This document shows, one piece after another, positions 1-8,118 of a stretch of DNA of 64,000 bases. The position numbers and the translations under genes were made by a program. The stretch covers positions 310,001 to 374,000 of the forward strand of contig JACKNK010000002.1 of NCBI GenBank assembly GCA_024234955.1, given 5' to 3'. Numbering within the stretch: position 1 is the stretch's first letter; each line of letters opens with the position of its first letter. Source of the DNA: Gammaproteobacteria bacterium. GTDB lineage: Bacteria; Pseudomonadota; Gammaproteobacteria; JACKNK01. A model generated the notes under the pieces. It was not told where the DNA came from. It saw only the letters and a list, made by a program, of their open reading frames with translations, and did no database searches.

Positions 1-303
1 GGTTTCGGTCTTCTTAAGTGTCGCCTCCGCAGCTAGCTGGAACGCCCGACTGAGTTCTTCGCCGACAGCGGGTGAGGGTTCCGCGCAGACCCGCAGATGC
101 GCCTTGTTGGACAACTTGAACATCACCATGCGGCGACTCGCGGTCAGTGACCCCGTGCCGAAATCTCTTTCCTGCAGGAAATTACCGTTCTGGTAATCCG
201 AAATGTTGGGCTGCTCAAGCGGTGGGGTGACGAGTGAGCACCCGGAGAGCGTGAGGCAAAAGAGCGAGAGAACGACGCTGGACTGACGTGGGCGCGAAAG
301 CAT
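1..303 (-). CDS. Putative lipoprotein, partial (cut by left window edge)
   Basis: An open frame of 101 codons begins with ATG at 303 and runs leftward off the window without a stop. The N-terminus has basic residues, a hydrophobic stretch and then a lipobox (LTLSGC, Cys about residue 22), so the product is probably a lipoprotein cleaved by signal peptidase II and anchored in an envelope membrane. The mature part seen so far is polar and does not match a family I recognise. The visible sequence supports only export and lipidation; function is unknown. The gene continues beyond position 1. Confidence 0.7.
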   Translation of the reverse strand, partial: MLSRPRQSSVVLSLFCLTLSGCSLVTPPLEQPNISDYQNGNFLQERDFGTGSLTASRRMVMFKLSNKAHLRVCAEPSPAVGEELSRAFQLAAEATLKKTET

Positions 304-604
304 GATCCATCCCCTGTACGGTCGAAGTTTGACTGGCCGGGTTGTATTGCCGCATGACGGTCATGCGTAGTCGACGAGGCCCATCGGGGCTATCGGGGAT
401 GCTTCGTTAGGGGCGCGAGACGATGACTGGATAGCGAGGTAGGGCGGAACCCGAAGGGCTTCCGCCACCGGCGCGGAAATGGCGGAACCCCTTCGGGTTC
501 CACCCTGCGTCTCTGCCATGGCACGAGCGCGCAAACCATCGCGTATCCGGGCATCCCGCTGCTTTTCCCATTGCCGTTGATGTTCCCGCCAATTGGCGAT
601 GAAC
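304..604. other. Gene-poor stretch with one REP pair
   Basis: Between the lipoprotein start and the htpX terminator I see no convincing gene. A leftward frame of 81 codons (361-606, TTG start) exists, but it begins inside the htpX terminator tail and runs through a REP palindrome, so I do not call it. The stretch holds the promoter region of the lipoprotein gene and the REP pair at 439-509. Confidence 0.5.
439..509. repeat. REP pair, family A (GTAG-GGCGGAACCC type)
   Basis: Two copies of a short palindrome (core GGCGGAACCC/GGGTTCCGCC) face each other around a short spacer, with GTAG at the left outer end; the right outer end is degenerate. Related copies lie at 1730-1804, 4175-4248 and 24700-24774. 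The format matches GTAG-type REP elements of gammaproteobacteria, which are mobilised by TnpA-REP (RAYT) transposases. No RAYT gene is in this window. Confidence 0.8.
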
Positions 605-633
605 AAAAAAACGGCCCCCGAGGGAGCCGTTTT
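605..633 (-). terminator. Rho-independent terminator of htpX
   Basis: On the minus strand a hairpin (ACGGCTCCC paired with GGGGGCCGT, one mismatch) is followed by seven T residues. It lies 21 nt after the htpX stop codon. Confidence 0.85.
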
Positions 634-653
634 CAGGACAGGTTCGATCCCGA

Positions 654-1538
654 TCAGCGCATCAGCTGTAAGGCCGCGATGCGTTCTTCCAAAGGCGGAT
701 GAGACATGAACAGCTTGCGAATGCCTGAGCCGATCCCGCCGGAAATGCCGAAAGCGGCGAACTGGTCGGGCAGGGCTTCCGGCTCATGGGCCATGCGCAG
801 GCGTTGCAGTGCGGCGATCATTTTCTGACGACCGGCGAGATTGGCCCCGCCTGCGTCGGCGCGGAACTCGCGACGGCGCGAGAACCACATGACGATGGCG
901 CTCGCAAGGAAGGCCAGCACCAGTTCCGCGATGATGCTGGTGATGTAGTAGGCCGGTCCGTAGCCGCGTTCGGTCTTGAACACGACGCGATCGACGACAT
1001 GGCCGATGACCCGCGACAGGAACACCACGAAGGTGTTCACGACGCCCTGGATCAGCGCCAGGGTGACCATGTCGCCATTGGCGACGTGCGAGATTTCGTG
1101 ACCGAGCACCGCCTCGACTTCGTCACTGTTCATCTGTTGCAGCAGACCCGTGCTCACCGCCACCAGGGAATCGTTGCGGTTCCAGCCGGTGGCGAAGGCA
1201 TTCGGGGTCGGGGAGTTGAACACGCCGACTTCCGGCATGCCGATGCCTGCCCGTTCCGCCTGCAGGCGCACGGTCTGCACCAGCCACTGTTCGGTCTTGT
1301 TGCTCGGTTGCTCGATGATCTGCACGCCCATCGAGCGCTTGGCCATCCACTTGGACATGAACAAGGAGATGATCGAGCCCGAGAAACCGATGATCCCGGA
1401 CATGATCAGCAGTGCATTCAGGTTCAGGTCCACGCCGTTCTGCATCAACAGACCGTCGATACCGAGCAGGCGGAAGGTCACGCTGATCACCGCCATGATG
1501 GCTAGGTTGGTACCCAGGAAAAGCAGGATGCGAAGCAT
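654..1538 (-). CDS. htpX: Membrane zinc metalloprotease HtpX
   Basis: This 294-residue M48-family protease degrades misfolded inner-membrane proteins, in partnership with FtsH in studied bacteria. Two N-terminal membrane segments lie at about residues 4-25 and 40-60. The zinc site HEISH is at residues 147-151, further membrane segments follow (about 158-178 and 195-220), and the third-ligand region EFRADAGGA comes after. Length equals that of the E. coli protein. It is a single gene with its own terminator. HtpX genes are often envelope-stress regulated, but I see no clear operator here. Confidence 0.96.
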   Translation of the reverse strand: MLRILLFLGTNLAIMAVISVTFRLLGIDGLLMQNGVDLNLNALLIMSGIIGFSGSIISLFMSKWMAKRSMGVQIIEQPSNKTEQWLVQTVRLQAERAGIGMPEVGVFNSPTPNAFATGWNRNDSLVAVSTGLLQQMNSDEVEAVLGHEISHVANGDMVTLALIQGVVNTFVVFLSRVIGHVVDRVVFKTERGYGPAYYITSIIAELVLAFLASAIVMWFSRRREFRADAGGANLAGRQKMIAALQRLRMAHEPEALPDQFAAFGISGGIGSGIRKLFMSHPPLEERIAALQLMR

Positions 1539-1611
1539 TGTCGTCAGTCTCCGATAAAGGAAATCAATGCCCCATAAATAGGGGGTGGAGGCGCAATTTC
1601 AAGCGTGGCTT

Positions 1612-1674
1612 GTGGGAGCGGCGTCTCGCCGCGATGTGAGCCGACAAGGAATCGCGGCGAGACGTCGCGCCCAC
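1612..1674. repeat. REP-like inverted repeat, GTGGGAGCGGCGTCTCGCCGCGA type
   Basis: Two arms of about 24 bp face each other, with GTGG/CCAC at the outer ends. The arms resemble family D (GTAGGAGCGGCTTCAGCCGCGA) but have a GTCTCG core. A single related arm occurs near 43243-43263. It lies upstream of htpX, between htpX and the SulP transporter gene. Confidence 0.75.
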
Positions 1675-1729
1675 GTTGCTCTACTTACGTCGAGAGACCG
1701 CAGGAGGAGGATTGGAGTTCCTCAGATGC

Positions 1730-1804
1730 GTAGGGTGGATACCCGAAGGGGTTCCGCCGTGATAAGCGCGGTGTCGGCGGAACCCCTGCGGGTGTCCGCC
1801 CTAC
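1730..1804. repeat. REP pair, family A, overlapping the SulP stop codon
   Basis: An inverted pair of family A palindromes with GTAG at the left end and CTAC at 1801-1804. Read on the minus strand, the right end's GTAG supplies the TAG stop codon of the SulP transporter gene. Confidence 0.85.
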
Positions 1805-3357
1805 GCAAGACGATCATCGGCGACGTGGTAACGCGGATCCTCGAGCAGATTGACCTCGACCAGGTTGCCGGCGCGGTCCAGCAGGGTCCGGCACTCGGGG
1901 CTCAGATGCTTGAGGTGCAAAGTCTTGCCGGCGCGTTCGTAGCGCTCGGCAAGGGTGTCGATCGCCTCCAGGCCGGAATGGTCGGCGACGCGGGAGTCGT
2001 AGAAATCGACAACCACGTCATCCGGGTCGTTTTTCGGATCGAACAGGTCCTGGAAGGCCTGCGTGGAGCCGAAGAACAGCGGCCCGTGCAGTTCGTAGAC
2101 CTTGGTGCCGTGCTCGTCGATGAACGCCTTGGCGCCCATCTGCTTGGCGTGCTCCCAGGCGAACACCAACGCGGACACGATGACGCCGACGATGACCGCG
2201 ATGGCGAGGTCGGCGACCACGGTGATGCCCGCGACCAGCACGGTCACGAACAGATCGGCCATCGGCACCTTGCCCCACAGGCGCAGGCTCGCCCATTCGA
2301 AGGTGCCGATGACGACCACGAACATGACGCCGACCAGCGCCGCGACCGGGATCATCTCGATCAGGCCCGGCGCGACCAGGATGAAGGTCAGCAGGAACAA
2401 TGCGGCGCTGATCCCGGACAACCGCCCCTTGCCGCCGGAATTAATGTTGATCATAGACTGGCCGATCATCGCGCAGCCGCCCATGCCGCCGAAGAAACCG
2501 TTGACGGCGTTGGCGACGCCCTGCCCGACGCATTCCTTGTTGCCGCGTCCGCGTGTCTCGGTGATCTCGTCGATCAGGCTCAGGGTCAGCAGCGACTCGA
2601 TCAGGCCGACGCCGGCGAGGATGACCGCGTAGGGGAAGATGATCTCCAGCGTCTCCCAGGTCAGCGGCACCATCGGGATGCTGAAGCTCGGCAGGCCGCC
2701 GCCGATGGTCGCTGCCGGGTCGCCGGTCATGTCGCGCAACACGTCCTGCACGGTACGCGCGTCGAGATCGAGGCCGATTGCGATCAGGGTCACGGTGATG
2801 ATCGCGGCCAGCGAGGCGGGGATCGCCGAGGTCAGCTTCGGCAGCACGTAGATGATCGCCATGGTCAGCGCGATCAGGCCGAGCATGATCGCCAGCGGGG
2901 TGCCGGTCAGCCAGTCCAGGGCGCCGTCCGCGTCGGCCACCTGAAACTGCTTCAACTGGGCCAGGAAGATCACGATCGCCAGGCCGTTGACGAAGCCGAG
3001 CATGACCGGGTGCGGCACCAGACGGATGAACTTGCCGAGGCGGAACACGCCGGCCAGTACCTGGATCACGCCAGTGAGGATGATGGTCGCGAACAGGTAC
3101 TGCACGCCGTACTGCGCAACCAGGCTGACCATGACCACGGCCATCGCGCCGGTGGCGCCGGAGATCATGCCCGGGCGACCGCCGATCAGCGCCGTGATCA
3201 GGCCCATCATGAAGGCGCCGTAGAGGCCGACGATCGGCTCGACGCCCGCCACGAAGGCGAAGGCCACCGCTTCCGGGACCAGGGCGAGCGCGACGGTCAG
3301 CCCGGAGAGCACGTCGTTTTGGACGCATTGTTTGCCGGGGCAGGAGAGTTGGAACAT
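1801..3357 (-). CDS. SulP-family anion transporter with STAS domain
   Basis: The 518-residue product has the SulP core of 10 or more hydrophobic segments from about residue 18 to 400. The N-terminal stretch with LTVALALVPEAVAFAF is typical of the sulfate/bicarbonate permease fold. A soluble C-terminal STAS domain follows at about 410-510. It probably moves sulfate, bicarbonate or another anion across the inner membrane; the substrate cannot be read from the sequence. The stop codon TAG lies inside a REP pair, so the last residues (after HVADDRL) may have been set by REP insertion. It stands alone, divergent from tag. Confidence 0.9.
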   Translation of the reverse strand: MFQLSCPGKQCVQNDVLSGLTVALALVPEAVAFAFVAGVEPIVGLYGAFMMGLITALIGGRPGMISGATGAMAVVMVSLVAQYGVQYLFATIILTGVIQVLAGVFRLGKFIRLVPHPVMLGFVNGLAIVIFLAQLKQFQVADADGALDWLTGTPLAIMLGLIALTMAIIYVLPKLTSAIPASLAAIITVTLIAIGLDLDARTVQDVLRDMTGDPAATIGGGLPSFSIPMVPLTWETLEIIFPYAVILAGVGLIESLLTLSLIDEITETRGRGNKECVGQGVANAVNGFFGGMGGCAMIGQSMININSGGKGRLSGISAALFLLTFILVAPGLIEMIPVAALVGVMFVVVIGTFEWASLRLWGKVPMADLFVTVLVAGITVVADLAIAVIVGVIVSALVFAWEHAKQMGAKAFIDEHGTKVYELHGPLFFGSTQAFQDLFDPKNDPDDVVVDFYDSRVADHSGLEAIDTLAERYERAGKTLHLKHLSPECRTLLDRAGNLVEVNLLEDPRYHVADDRLA

Positions 3358-3481
3358 GGTTGGCCTTTTGGGGCTGGGCGCAAAAAGCCGACAATCATAT
3401 AAAAAATTTATGAAAAGATCGATTGCGTGTATTTATAGAAAATCTAATAAACGCTTGCATCGATGGAGACGCACGCTGGAT

Positions 3482-3586
3482 GTAGGCCGGAATAAGCGCA
3501 GCGTTTCCGGCTTGATGCGCTTGGAGACGTGCCAGGGTTTGATGCCGCAAGCCGGCTACGTCGCTGCGCTCCTTAAACCGGCCTAC
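3482..3586. repeat. REP pair, family B (GTAGGCCGG-ATAAGCGCAGCG type)
   Basis: Long inverted repeat with GTAGGCCGG at the left end and CCGGCCTAC at the right end. Internal arms are ATAAGCGCAGCG and CGCTGCGCTCCTTAA. Nearly the same unit recurs at 37298-37388 and 43073-43163. It ends a few bases upstream of the tag ribosome binding site (GGAGGG, about 3590-3595). Confidence 0.85.
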
Positions 3587-3602
3587 ATCGGAGGGATGGG
3601 CG

Positions 3603-4178
3603 ATGTGTGAGACACGGTGTGCTTGGGTAGATCTGAGGTCCGATATCTATGTCGACTATCACGACCACGAGTGGGGCGTGCCGGAGTTCGATGACCAGGC
3701 CCTGTTCGAGAAGTTGATTCTCGATGGCGCGCAGGCGGGGTTGTCGTGGATCACGATCCTGAAGAAGCGGGATGGGTATCGGCGTGCGTTCGACGGCTTC
3801 GACGCAGAGCGGATCGCGAACTACGACGAGACCAAGGTGGCGGAGTTGCTTGCCGATCCGGGCATCGTGCGCAACCGGCTCAAGGTTGCGGCCGCGATCG
3901 GCAACGCGCGTGCCTACCTGGAGATTCGGGCAGCGCAGGGTTCTTTCTCGGACTTCCTGTGGGACTTCGTCGATGGTGCGCCGATCCAGAACGCGTGGCG
4001 GCATATCGGTGAGGTGCCGGTATCGACCGCGCAATCGGACGCGATGAGCAAGGAGCTGAAGCGGCGCGGTTTCAAGTTCATCGGCACGACGATCTGTTAC
4101 GCCTTCATGCAGGCGGTGGGTATGGTCAACGACCACACGGTCGATTGTTTCCGACATGCCGAATTGTCGGGACGGTAG
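3603..4178 (+). CDS. tag: DNA-3-methyladenine glycosylase I
   Basis: The 191-residue base-excision-repair enzyme removes 3-methyladenine from alkylated DNA. Family hallmarks are visible: RCAWV near the N-terminus, the YHDHEWG segment, the catalytic-pocket region GAQAGLSWITIL, and the C-terminal NDHTVDCFRH. The Cys and His residues at the two ends form the zinc snap in E. coli Tag. The ATG at 3603 follows a GGAGGG ribosome site that directly abuts a REP. The stop codon TAG (4176-4178) is part of the GTAG end of the next REP. Confidence 0.95.
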   Translation: MCETRCAWVDLRSDIYVDYHDHEWGVPEFDDQALFEKLILDGAQAGLSWITILKKRDGYRRAFDGFDAERIANYDETKVAELLADPGIVRNRLKVAAAIGNARAYLEIRAAQGSFSDFLWDFVDGAPIQNAWRHIGEVPVSTAQSDAMSKELKRRGFKFIGTTICYAFMQAVGMVNDHTVDCFRHAELSGR

Positions 4179-4248
4179 GGCGGAAGCCGAAGGCGTTCCG
4201 CCGGAAACCAGGCGCTGAACGGCGGAACGCCTTCGGCTTCCGCCCTAC
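4175..4248. repeat. REP pair, family A, supplying stop codons to two convergent genes
   Basis: Inverted pair with GTAG at 4175-4178 and CTAC at 4245-4248. The left TAG is the stop of tag (plus strand). The right TAG, read on the minus strand, is the stop of the HAD phosphatase gene. The element fills the gap between the two convergent genes exactly. Confidence 0.9.
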
Positions 4249-5006
4249 GCGGCAGGCAGGGACCAATCGCGGAGATCGTTCACATCCCAGGATGGGGGCG
4301 GCAGATCGTTGGGATAAGCGGCATCGGGGCCGAAGCGGCCGGTGCGGACCAATAAGGTCCGCATTCCAAGTCGCGCGGCGCCGGCGATGTCGGTGTCCGG
4401 TCGGTCGCCGACCATGATCGTGTTTTTCGGCGTGCTGCCGAGCGCGCGCATGCCGGCTTCATACAGGGCGGGTTCGGGTTTGCCGATGACCAGCGCCTGC
4501 TGGCCGGACATGACCTCGAATGGCGCGACCAGGGCGCCGCCACCGGGCAGCACACGCGAGCCGTCATCGACATTGCTGTCGGGGTTGGTTACCACGAGGC
4601 GGGAGCCACGTATCAACATGTTGCCGCCTCGGGTCAGGGTGGCGTAGTCGAGGCCGTCGCCCTCACCGATGATCACGTAATCGGCGTCTTCGTCAGACGG
4701 TTCGCCGACGGCGTTCAAGGCGGCATGCAGCCCTTCGCCACCGACCGCGAAATAGCGGAAACCGGGGTGTGTCCGCTGCAGGTGTTCGGCGGTGGCGAGC
4801 GCGGAGGTGATCAGCGGCGCGGCAGGGGCGGGCAGCAGACCGAGTCGGTGCAGGCGTGCCTGGAAGCGCTCCGGCGGCAGGGAGGAGTTGTTGGTGAGAA
4901 AGGCGTGCGGTCGATCCGCGATCGCGGCCATGAATTCGCGCGCGCCGTCGATAACGCGATCGCCCCGATACAACACGCCGTCCATGTCGAGCAGGAAGGC
5001 GGTCAT
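4245..5006 (-). CDS. HAD-superfamily subfamily IIA phosphatase (NagD-like)
   Basis: The 253-residue product starts with the HAD motif I DMDGVLYRG (about residues 7-15), has motif II in LTNNSS, and the C-terminal motifs GKPEPALYE and VGDRPDTDIAGA. The order and the large C2-type cap insert place it in the NagD/AraL/4-nitrophenylphosphatase group of Mg-dependent phosphatases. The substrate is unknown; relatives act on sugar phosphates or nucleotide monophosphates. The final residues LPAA end at a TAG supplied by a REP. A second subfamily-IIA gene lies at 21955-22743. Confidence 0.88.
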   Translation of the reverse strand: MTAFLLDMDGVLYRGDRVIDGAREFMAAIADRPHAFLTNNSSLPPERFQARLHRLGLLPAPAAPLITSALATAEHLQRTHPGFRYFAVGGEGLHAALNAVGEPSDEDADYVIIGEGDGLDYATLTRGGNMLIRGSRLVVTNPDSNVDDGSRVLPGGGALVAPFEVMSGQQALVIGKPEPALYEAGMRALGSTPKNTIMVGDRPDTDIAGAARLGMRTLLVRTGRFGPDAAYPNDLPPPSWDVNDLRDWSLPAA

Positions 5007-5042
5007 ACCGGGGCGACCGGCAGCAGTGCGGAAGCGGGGCGC

Positions 5043-5528
5043 TTAGTGGTGGTGACCACCCTCGCCGTGGACATGACCGTGCGCGAGTTCCTCTTCACTG
5101 GCGGCGCGGACTTCCATGACCTTGACCTCGAAAGTCAGAGCGACGCCGGCGAGCGGATGGTTGCCGTCGATGATCACGTTGTCGCCATCGAATCCGGCGA
5201 TGCGCACCACATGCATGTGGCCGTCCGGGGTCTGGGCATGGAAGGACATGCCTTCTTCCAGGCTGTCGGCGCCTTCGAACTGGGTCTTGGGCACCTGGCT
5301 GACCAGCGCCGCGTTGTAGTCGCCATAACCGTCGGCAGGTTCGACGCGGACCTTGAGCGCGTCACCAGCCCGCTTGCCTTCCAGTTCGCGTTCCAGGCCG
5401 GGGATGATGTTCTGCGCGCCGTGCAGATAGCCCAGCGGGGCGCCACCGACGGAGCTGTCGATGACTTCGCCTTCGTCGTTGGTCAGGGTGTATTCGATGA
5501 GGGCGACGCTGTCTTTCACGATCTGCAT
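5043..5528 (-). CDS. slyD: FKBP-type peptidyl-prolyl isomerase SlyD
   Basis: The 161-residue cytoplasmic chaperone and prolyl isomerase has an FKBP half (residues 1-70 with GYLHGAQNIIPGLERELEG), an inserted insert-in-flap region (about 71-125) and a His-rich tail ending HGHVHGEGGHHH. The tail binds Ni2+ or Zn2+ in this family and links SlyD to metal-centre assembly. I chose the ATG at 5528 (MQIVKDS) because the family begins there; an upstream in-frame extension to 5588 is unlike the family. Confidence 0.93.
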   Translation of the reverse strand: MQIVKDSVALIEYTLTNDEGEVIDSSVGGAPLGYLHGAQNIIPGLERELEGKRAGDALKVRVEPADGYGDYNAALVSQVPKTQFEGADSLEEGMSFHAQTPDGHMHVVRIAGFDGDNVIIDGNHPLAGVALTFEVKVMEVRAASEEELAHGHVHGEGGHHH

Positions 5529-5618
5529 GATGTGACTACTCGTTGAGAAAATGAGCCGGGAGCTTAACAGACCGGTCCGCCGCCCCAAAAACGTGCCCGG
5601 AACGCGGACTTTGCGATC

Positions 5619-6668
5619 TCAGTCGGAACGCGGAAAGGCCACCACATGCTCGGCGTCGAGATGGATGCGCACGGTGTCCCCCGGTGCGTGATTGCGATGG
5701 CTGGGAAACAATGCGAGCAGGCGCGTGCCGCTGGGCAGGGCCAGGGTGTAGAGGATTTCCGCACCCTTGAAGGCGCTGTCGATGACCGTGGTGGCCATGC
5801 CGCCGAGATCGTCCGGGACCACATCATCGGGGCGCAGCAGGACATCCACGGCAGACCCGGGCGGCAGATCCAGCGGTCGCGTGCTCTGCATGCGACCGAT
5901 CTCGGTTTCAATCCGGTTTTCAGACAAGGTCCTGCCTTTCAGGAATACGCCCTGGCCGATGAAATCGGCAACGAAGCGGGTTTCCGGCTCGTGGTACAGC
6001 GCGTGCGGACTGGCGCACTGCAACACCCGTCCGGCGTGCATGACACCGATGCATTCGCCCATTGCAAAGGCTTCGTGCTGATCGTGGGTGACCAGGATGC
6101 CGGCGGTCCCGGCCGTCTTGAGGATGTCGCGGACCTCGCGGGACAAGCGTTCGCGCAGATCCACATCGAGATTGGAAAACGGTTCATCGAGCAGGATCAG
6201 CGGCGGATGCGGCGCGAGGGCGCGGGCCAGCGCCACCCGTTGCTGCTGACCGCCGGACAGCTCATGCGGAAAGCGATTCCCCATGCCTTGAAGCCCGACC
6301 AGATCGAGCATGCGCTCGGCGATGTGTGCCTTGTCCTGACGTCGATGTTTGCGCAAGCCAAAGACGATGTTGTCGGCCACGGAAAGATGCGGGAACAGGG
6401 CGTAATCCTGAAACACCATGCCCAGACCGCGCTGTTCCGGGGGACGGAGGTAGTCGGCGCGGGAAATGATTTCGTCGTTGAGCTGGATCTCACCGGAATG
6501 AATGGGTTCAAACCCCGCGATCGCGCGCAGCACGGTGGTCTTGCCGCAGCCGGATGGACCAAGCAGGCAGGCGATCTGTCCGGGTTCGAGTTCGAACGAC
6601 AGGTCGCGCACCACGATCTGGTCGTCGTAACGGCATTCGATGTGGTCTAGGCGGAGCAACGCGGGCAT
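5619..6668 (-). CDS. ABC transporter ATP-binding protein, FbpC/PotA type
   Basis: The 349-residue ATPase has Walker A GPSGCGKTT (about 37-45), Q-loop QDYALFPH, signature LSGGQQQR and Walker B LILLDEPFSNLD, followed by a C-terminal TOBE-like region (about 245-349). This layout is that of the ATPases of ferric iron, spermidine/putrescine or sulfate importers; the N-terminal part is closest to FbpC. No permease or binding-protein gene lies next to it, so it probably serves a transporter encoded elsewhere. The substrate is therefore an inference only. Confidence 0.88.
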   Translation of the reverse strand: MPALLRLDHIECRYDDQIVVRDLSFELEPGQIACLLGPSGCGKTTVLRAIAGFEPIHSGEIQLNDEIISRADYLRPPEQRGLGMVFQDYALFPHLSVADNIVFGLRKHRRQDKAHIAERMLDLVGLQGMGNRFPHELSGGQQQRVALARALAPHPPLILLDEPFSNLDVDLRERLSREVRDILKTAGTAGILVTHDQHEAFAMGECIGVMHAGRVLQCASPHALYHEPETRFVADFIGQGVFLKGRTLSENRIETEIGRMQSTRPLDLPPGSAVDVLLRPDDVVPDDLGGMATTVIDSAFKGAEILYTLALPSGTRLLALFPSHRNHAPGDTVRIHLDAEHVVAFPRSD

Positions 6669-6799
6669 CGGTAAGTATCTAAATGAGATTGGTTCGCGAT
6701 AATACCCGAGTTGGCGCGTGGTGCCTGCCGGACGCCAATCAGGGAATTTTCCGGTTATGGAGGATTGTGTTCACCGCCAAGCGGCCCGGGTGCAGATGC

Positions 6800-7615
6800 T
6801 CAGCGCCGTATGCATTGCTCGAACCGGGTCAGTGCGGCTTCCGCCTCGATTTCGGCTTGTGCGACCGCTGCGTCGGCGGTGGCCATCGCTTGATCGGCCT
6901 GGGTAGGGACGCTGTCGGCGTCCAGGTAGTCGCGGTTGGCCTGGGTCAGCAGGCCGATGACGCTTTCATATTGGGCACGAATTTCGGGCTCGCAGGCCGG
7001 GTCCTTGAGGTATCGGGTCTGGTCGCGCAGCTCGATCAGCGCACTCTTGGTCTGTGCCAGCATGCGGGTGACCGCGAAGGCTTTCTGCTGGCTTTGTTCG
7101 CGCACATAGTCGGCGAGGCCTTCGCTGCCGATGCCGGGGGCGTCGTCGTAATGGCGTGCGCCGGTGTTGAAGTCGCGAACCCCGGCCTGCATCGCCCCGT
7201 TGGCGATGGTCAGTTGACGCCTGGCCTGCTCGAACTGGCCGCGCACATCGTCATCGAGGTTGCGCAGATTGCGGGGATTGGCGTTGCGCAACTGGCCTTC
7301 AATGTCGCCGAGCAGACGCTGGGCATGTTCGATCGCCTGGCGGGCCTTGTCGAAGGCGAGCTGGGCGCGTTCGTAAGCGGCAAAGGCGGTATGCATGTCG
7401 CCTTCGCCGGATTGCTCGAGCCTTTGGTTGGCGCGGTCCCGCAGGCGGCTGGCTTCGGTGCCGAGTTGCACGGCACGGGTGTGCGCGTCGTCGGTCTCCG
7501 AGATCATCCGGTCGAGGACGTAATTCCACTGTCGCTGCCAGTCGTTGACTTCATCGGCGAATGCGGTAGTCGCGGTCAGGCAGAGCGCGAGGAGCCAGAA
7601 TCCCGATCTAGTCAT
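6800..7615 (-). CDS. Secreted coiled-coil protein of unknown function
   Basis: The 271-residue product has a signal peptide (MTRSGFWLLALCLTATTAFA, cleavage about residue 20). A long alpha-helical, Gln/Ala/Arg-rich body follows, with heptad-like spacing that suggests coiled coil. I recognise no catalytic motif; a periplasmic helical protein is the most that can be said. I chose the ATG at 7615; a longer same-frame reading up to 8080 is only the shadow of folK. The start overlaps the folK stop by 8 nt (CATGACTAG region), so it is probably translationally coupled in a folB-folK operon. Confidence 0.75.
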   Translation of the reverse strand: MTRSGFWLLALCLTATTAFADEVNDWQRQWNYVLDRMISETDDAHTRAVQLGTEASRLRDRANQRLEQSGEGDMHTAFAAYERAQLAFDKARQAIEHAQRLLGDIEGQLRNANPRNLRNLDDDVRGQFEQARRQLTIANGAMQAGVRDFNTGARHYDDAPGIGSEGLADYVREQSQQKAFAVTRMLAQTKSALIELRDQTRYLKDPACEPEIRAQYESVIGLLTQANRDYLDADSVPTQADQAMATADAAVAQAEIEAEAALTRFEQCIRR

Positions 7616-8111
7616 GGCAGGCCAGGCCTTCAAATTCAATGCGTTGCAAGTCGTTCGTGTCCTGGGGGAAACGCGCCCACATCTGCGCGAAGGTCGCGTC
7701 GCGACCGGGGTAGCGCAGATCGGGGGCAAGCTCGGCCAGCGGGCAGAGCACGAAGGCGTAGCGATCGATCTCGTCGCGGGGGAGGTGGAGTTCCGGGGTG
7801 TCGAGGATGCTGTTGCCGTGGAGAAGCAGGTCCAGGTCCAGGGTGCGCGGTGCGAAGCGGGCTTCGCCTTTATGCCGCCCGTGTTGCACTTCAATGGTCT
7901 TGAGTCGGCGGGCGATGGCGAGCGGTTCGTCGTCGCTGTCGAAGGCGACCACCAGGTTGTAGAAATCGTCCCCTTCAAAACCGACGGCGCGGGTCTGATA
8001 CACCGAGGAGCAACGAATCGGGCCGAAAGCGGATCGCAGATCGAGCAGACAATCGCGCACGTGGCGTTCGCGATCCACATTGCTGCCGATGCTGACGTAG
8101 ACCTCGGTCAT
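7608..8111 (-). CDS. folK: 2-amino-4-hydroxy-6-hydroxymethyldihydropteridine pyrophosphokinase
   Basis: FolK transfers pyrophosphate from ATP to 6-hydroxymethyl-dihydropterin in folate synthesis. The 167-residue product shows VSIGSNV at the N-terminus, SSVYQTRAVGFEGDDFYN, RFAPRTLDLDLLLHG (the metal and ATP site with Asp residues) and LPRDEIDRYAFVLCPLAELAPD. These are the full HPPK signature. It lies 7 nt after folB and overlaps the next gene, forming a three-gene operon. Confidence 0.95.
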   Translation of the reverse strand: MTEVYVSIGSNVDRERHVRDCLLDLRSAFGPIRCSSVYQTRAVGFEGDDFYNLVVAFDSDDEPLAIARRLKTIEVQHGRHKGEARFAPRTLDLDLLLHGNSILDTPELHLPRDEIDRYAFVLCPLAELAPDLRYPGRDATFAQMWARFPQDTNDLQRIEFEGLACHD

Positions 8112-8118
8112 GGACCGG

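Noticed and set aside
361..606. Leftward 81-codon frame next to htpX
   Set aside because: It starts with TTG inside the htpX terminator and crosses a REP pair; no ribosome site and no family resemblance.
1585..3402. 605-codon plus-strand frame opposite the SulP gene
   Set aside because: Composition is typical of an antisense shadow (His/Asp/Arg-rich, no hydrophobic segments), while the minus strand encodes a clear transporter.
6668..6800. Fur box upstream of the FbpC-like ATPase gene
   Set aside because: The stretch near GCGATAATACCC has too few matches to the Fur consensus to support an operator.
6800..8080. Single 426-codon frame covering the coiled-coil gene and folK
   Set aside because: The first 155 codons are an alternative frame of folK. 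The signal peptide at 7615 marks the real start.
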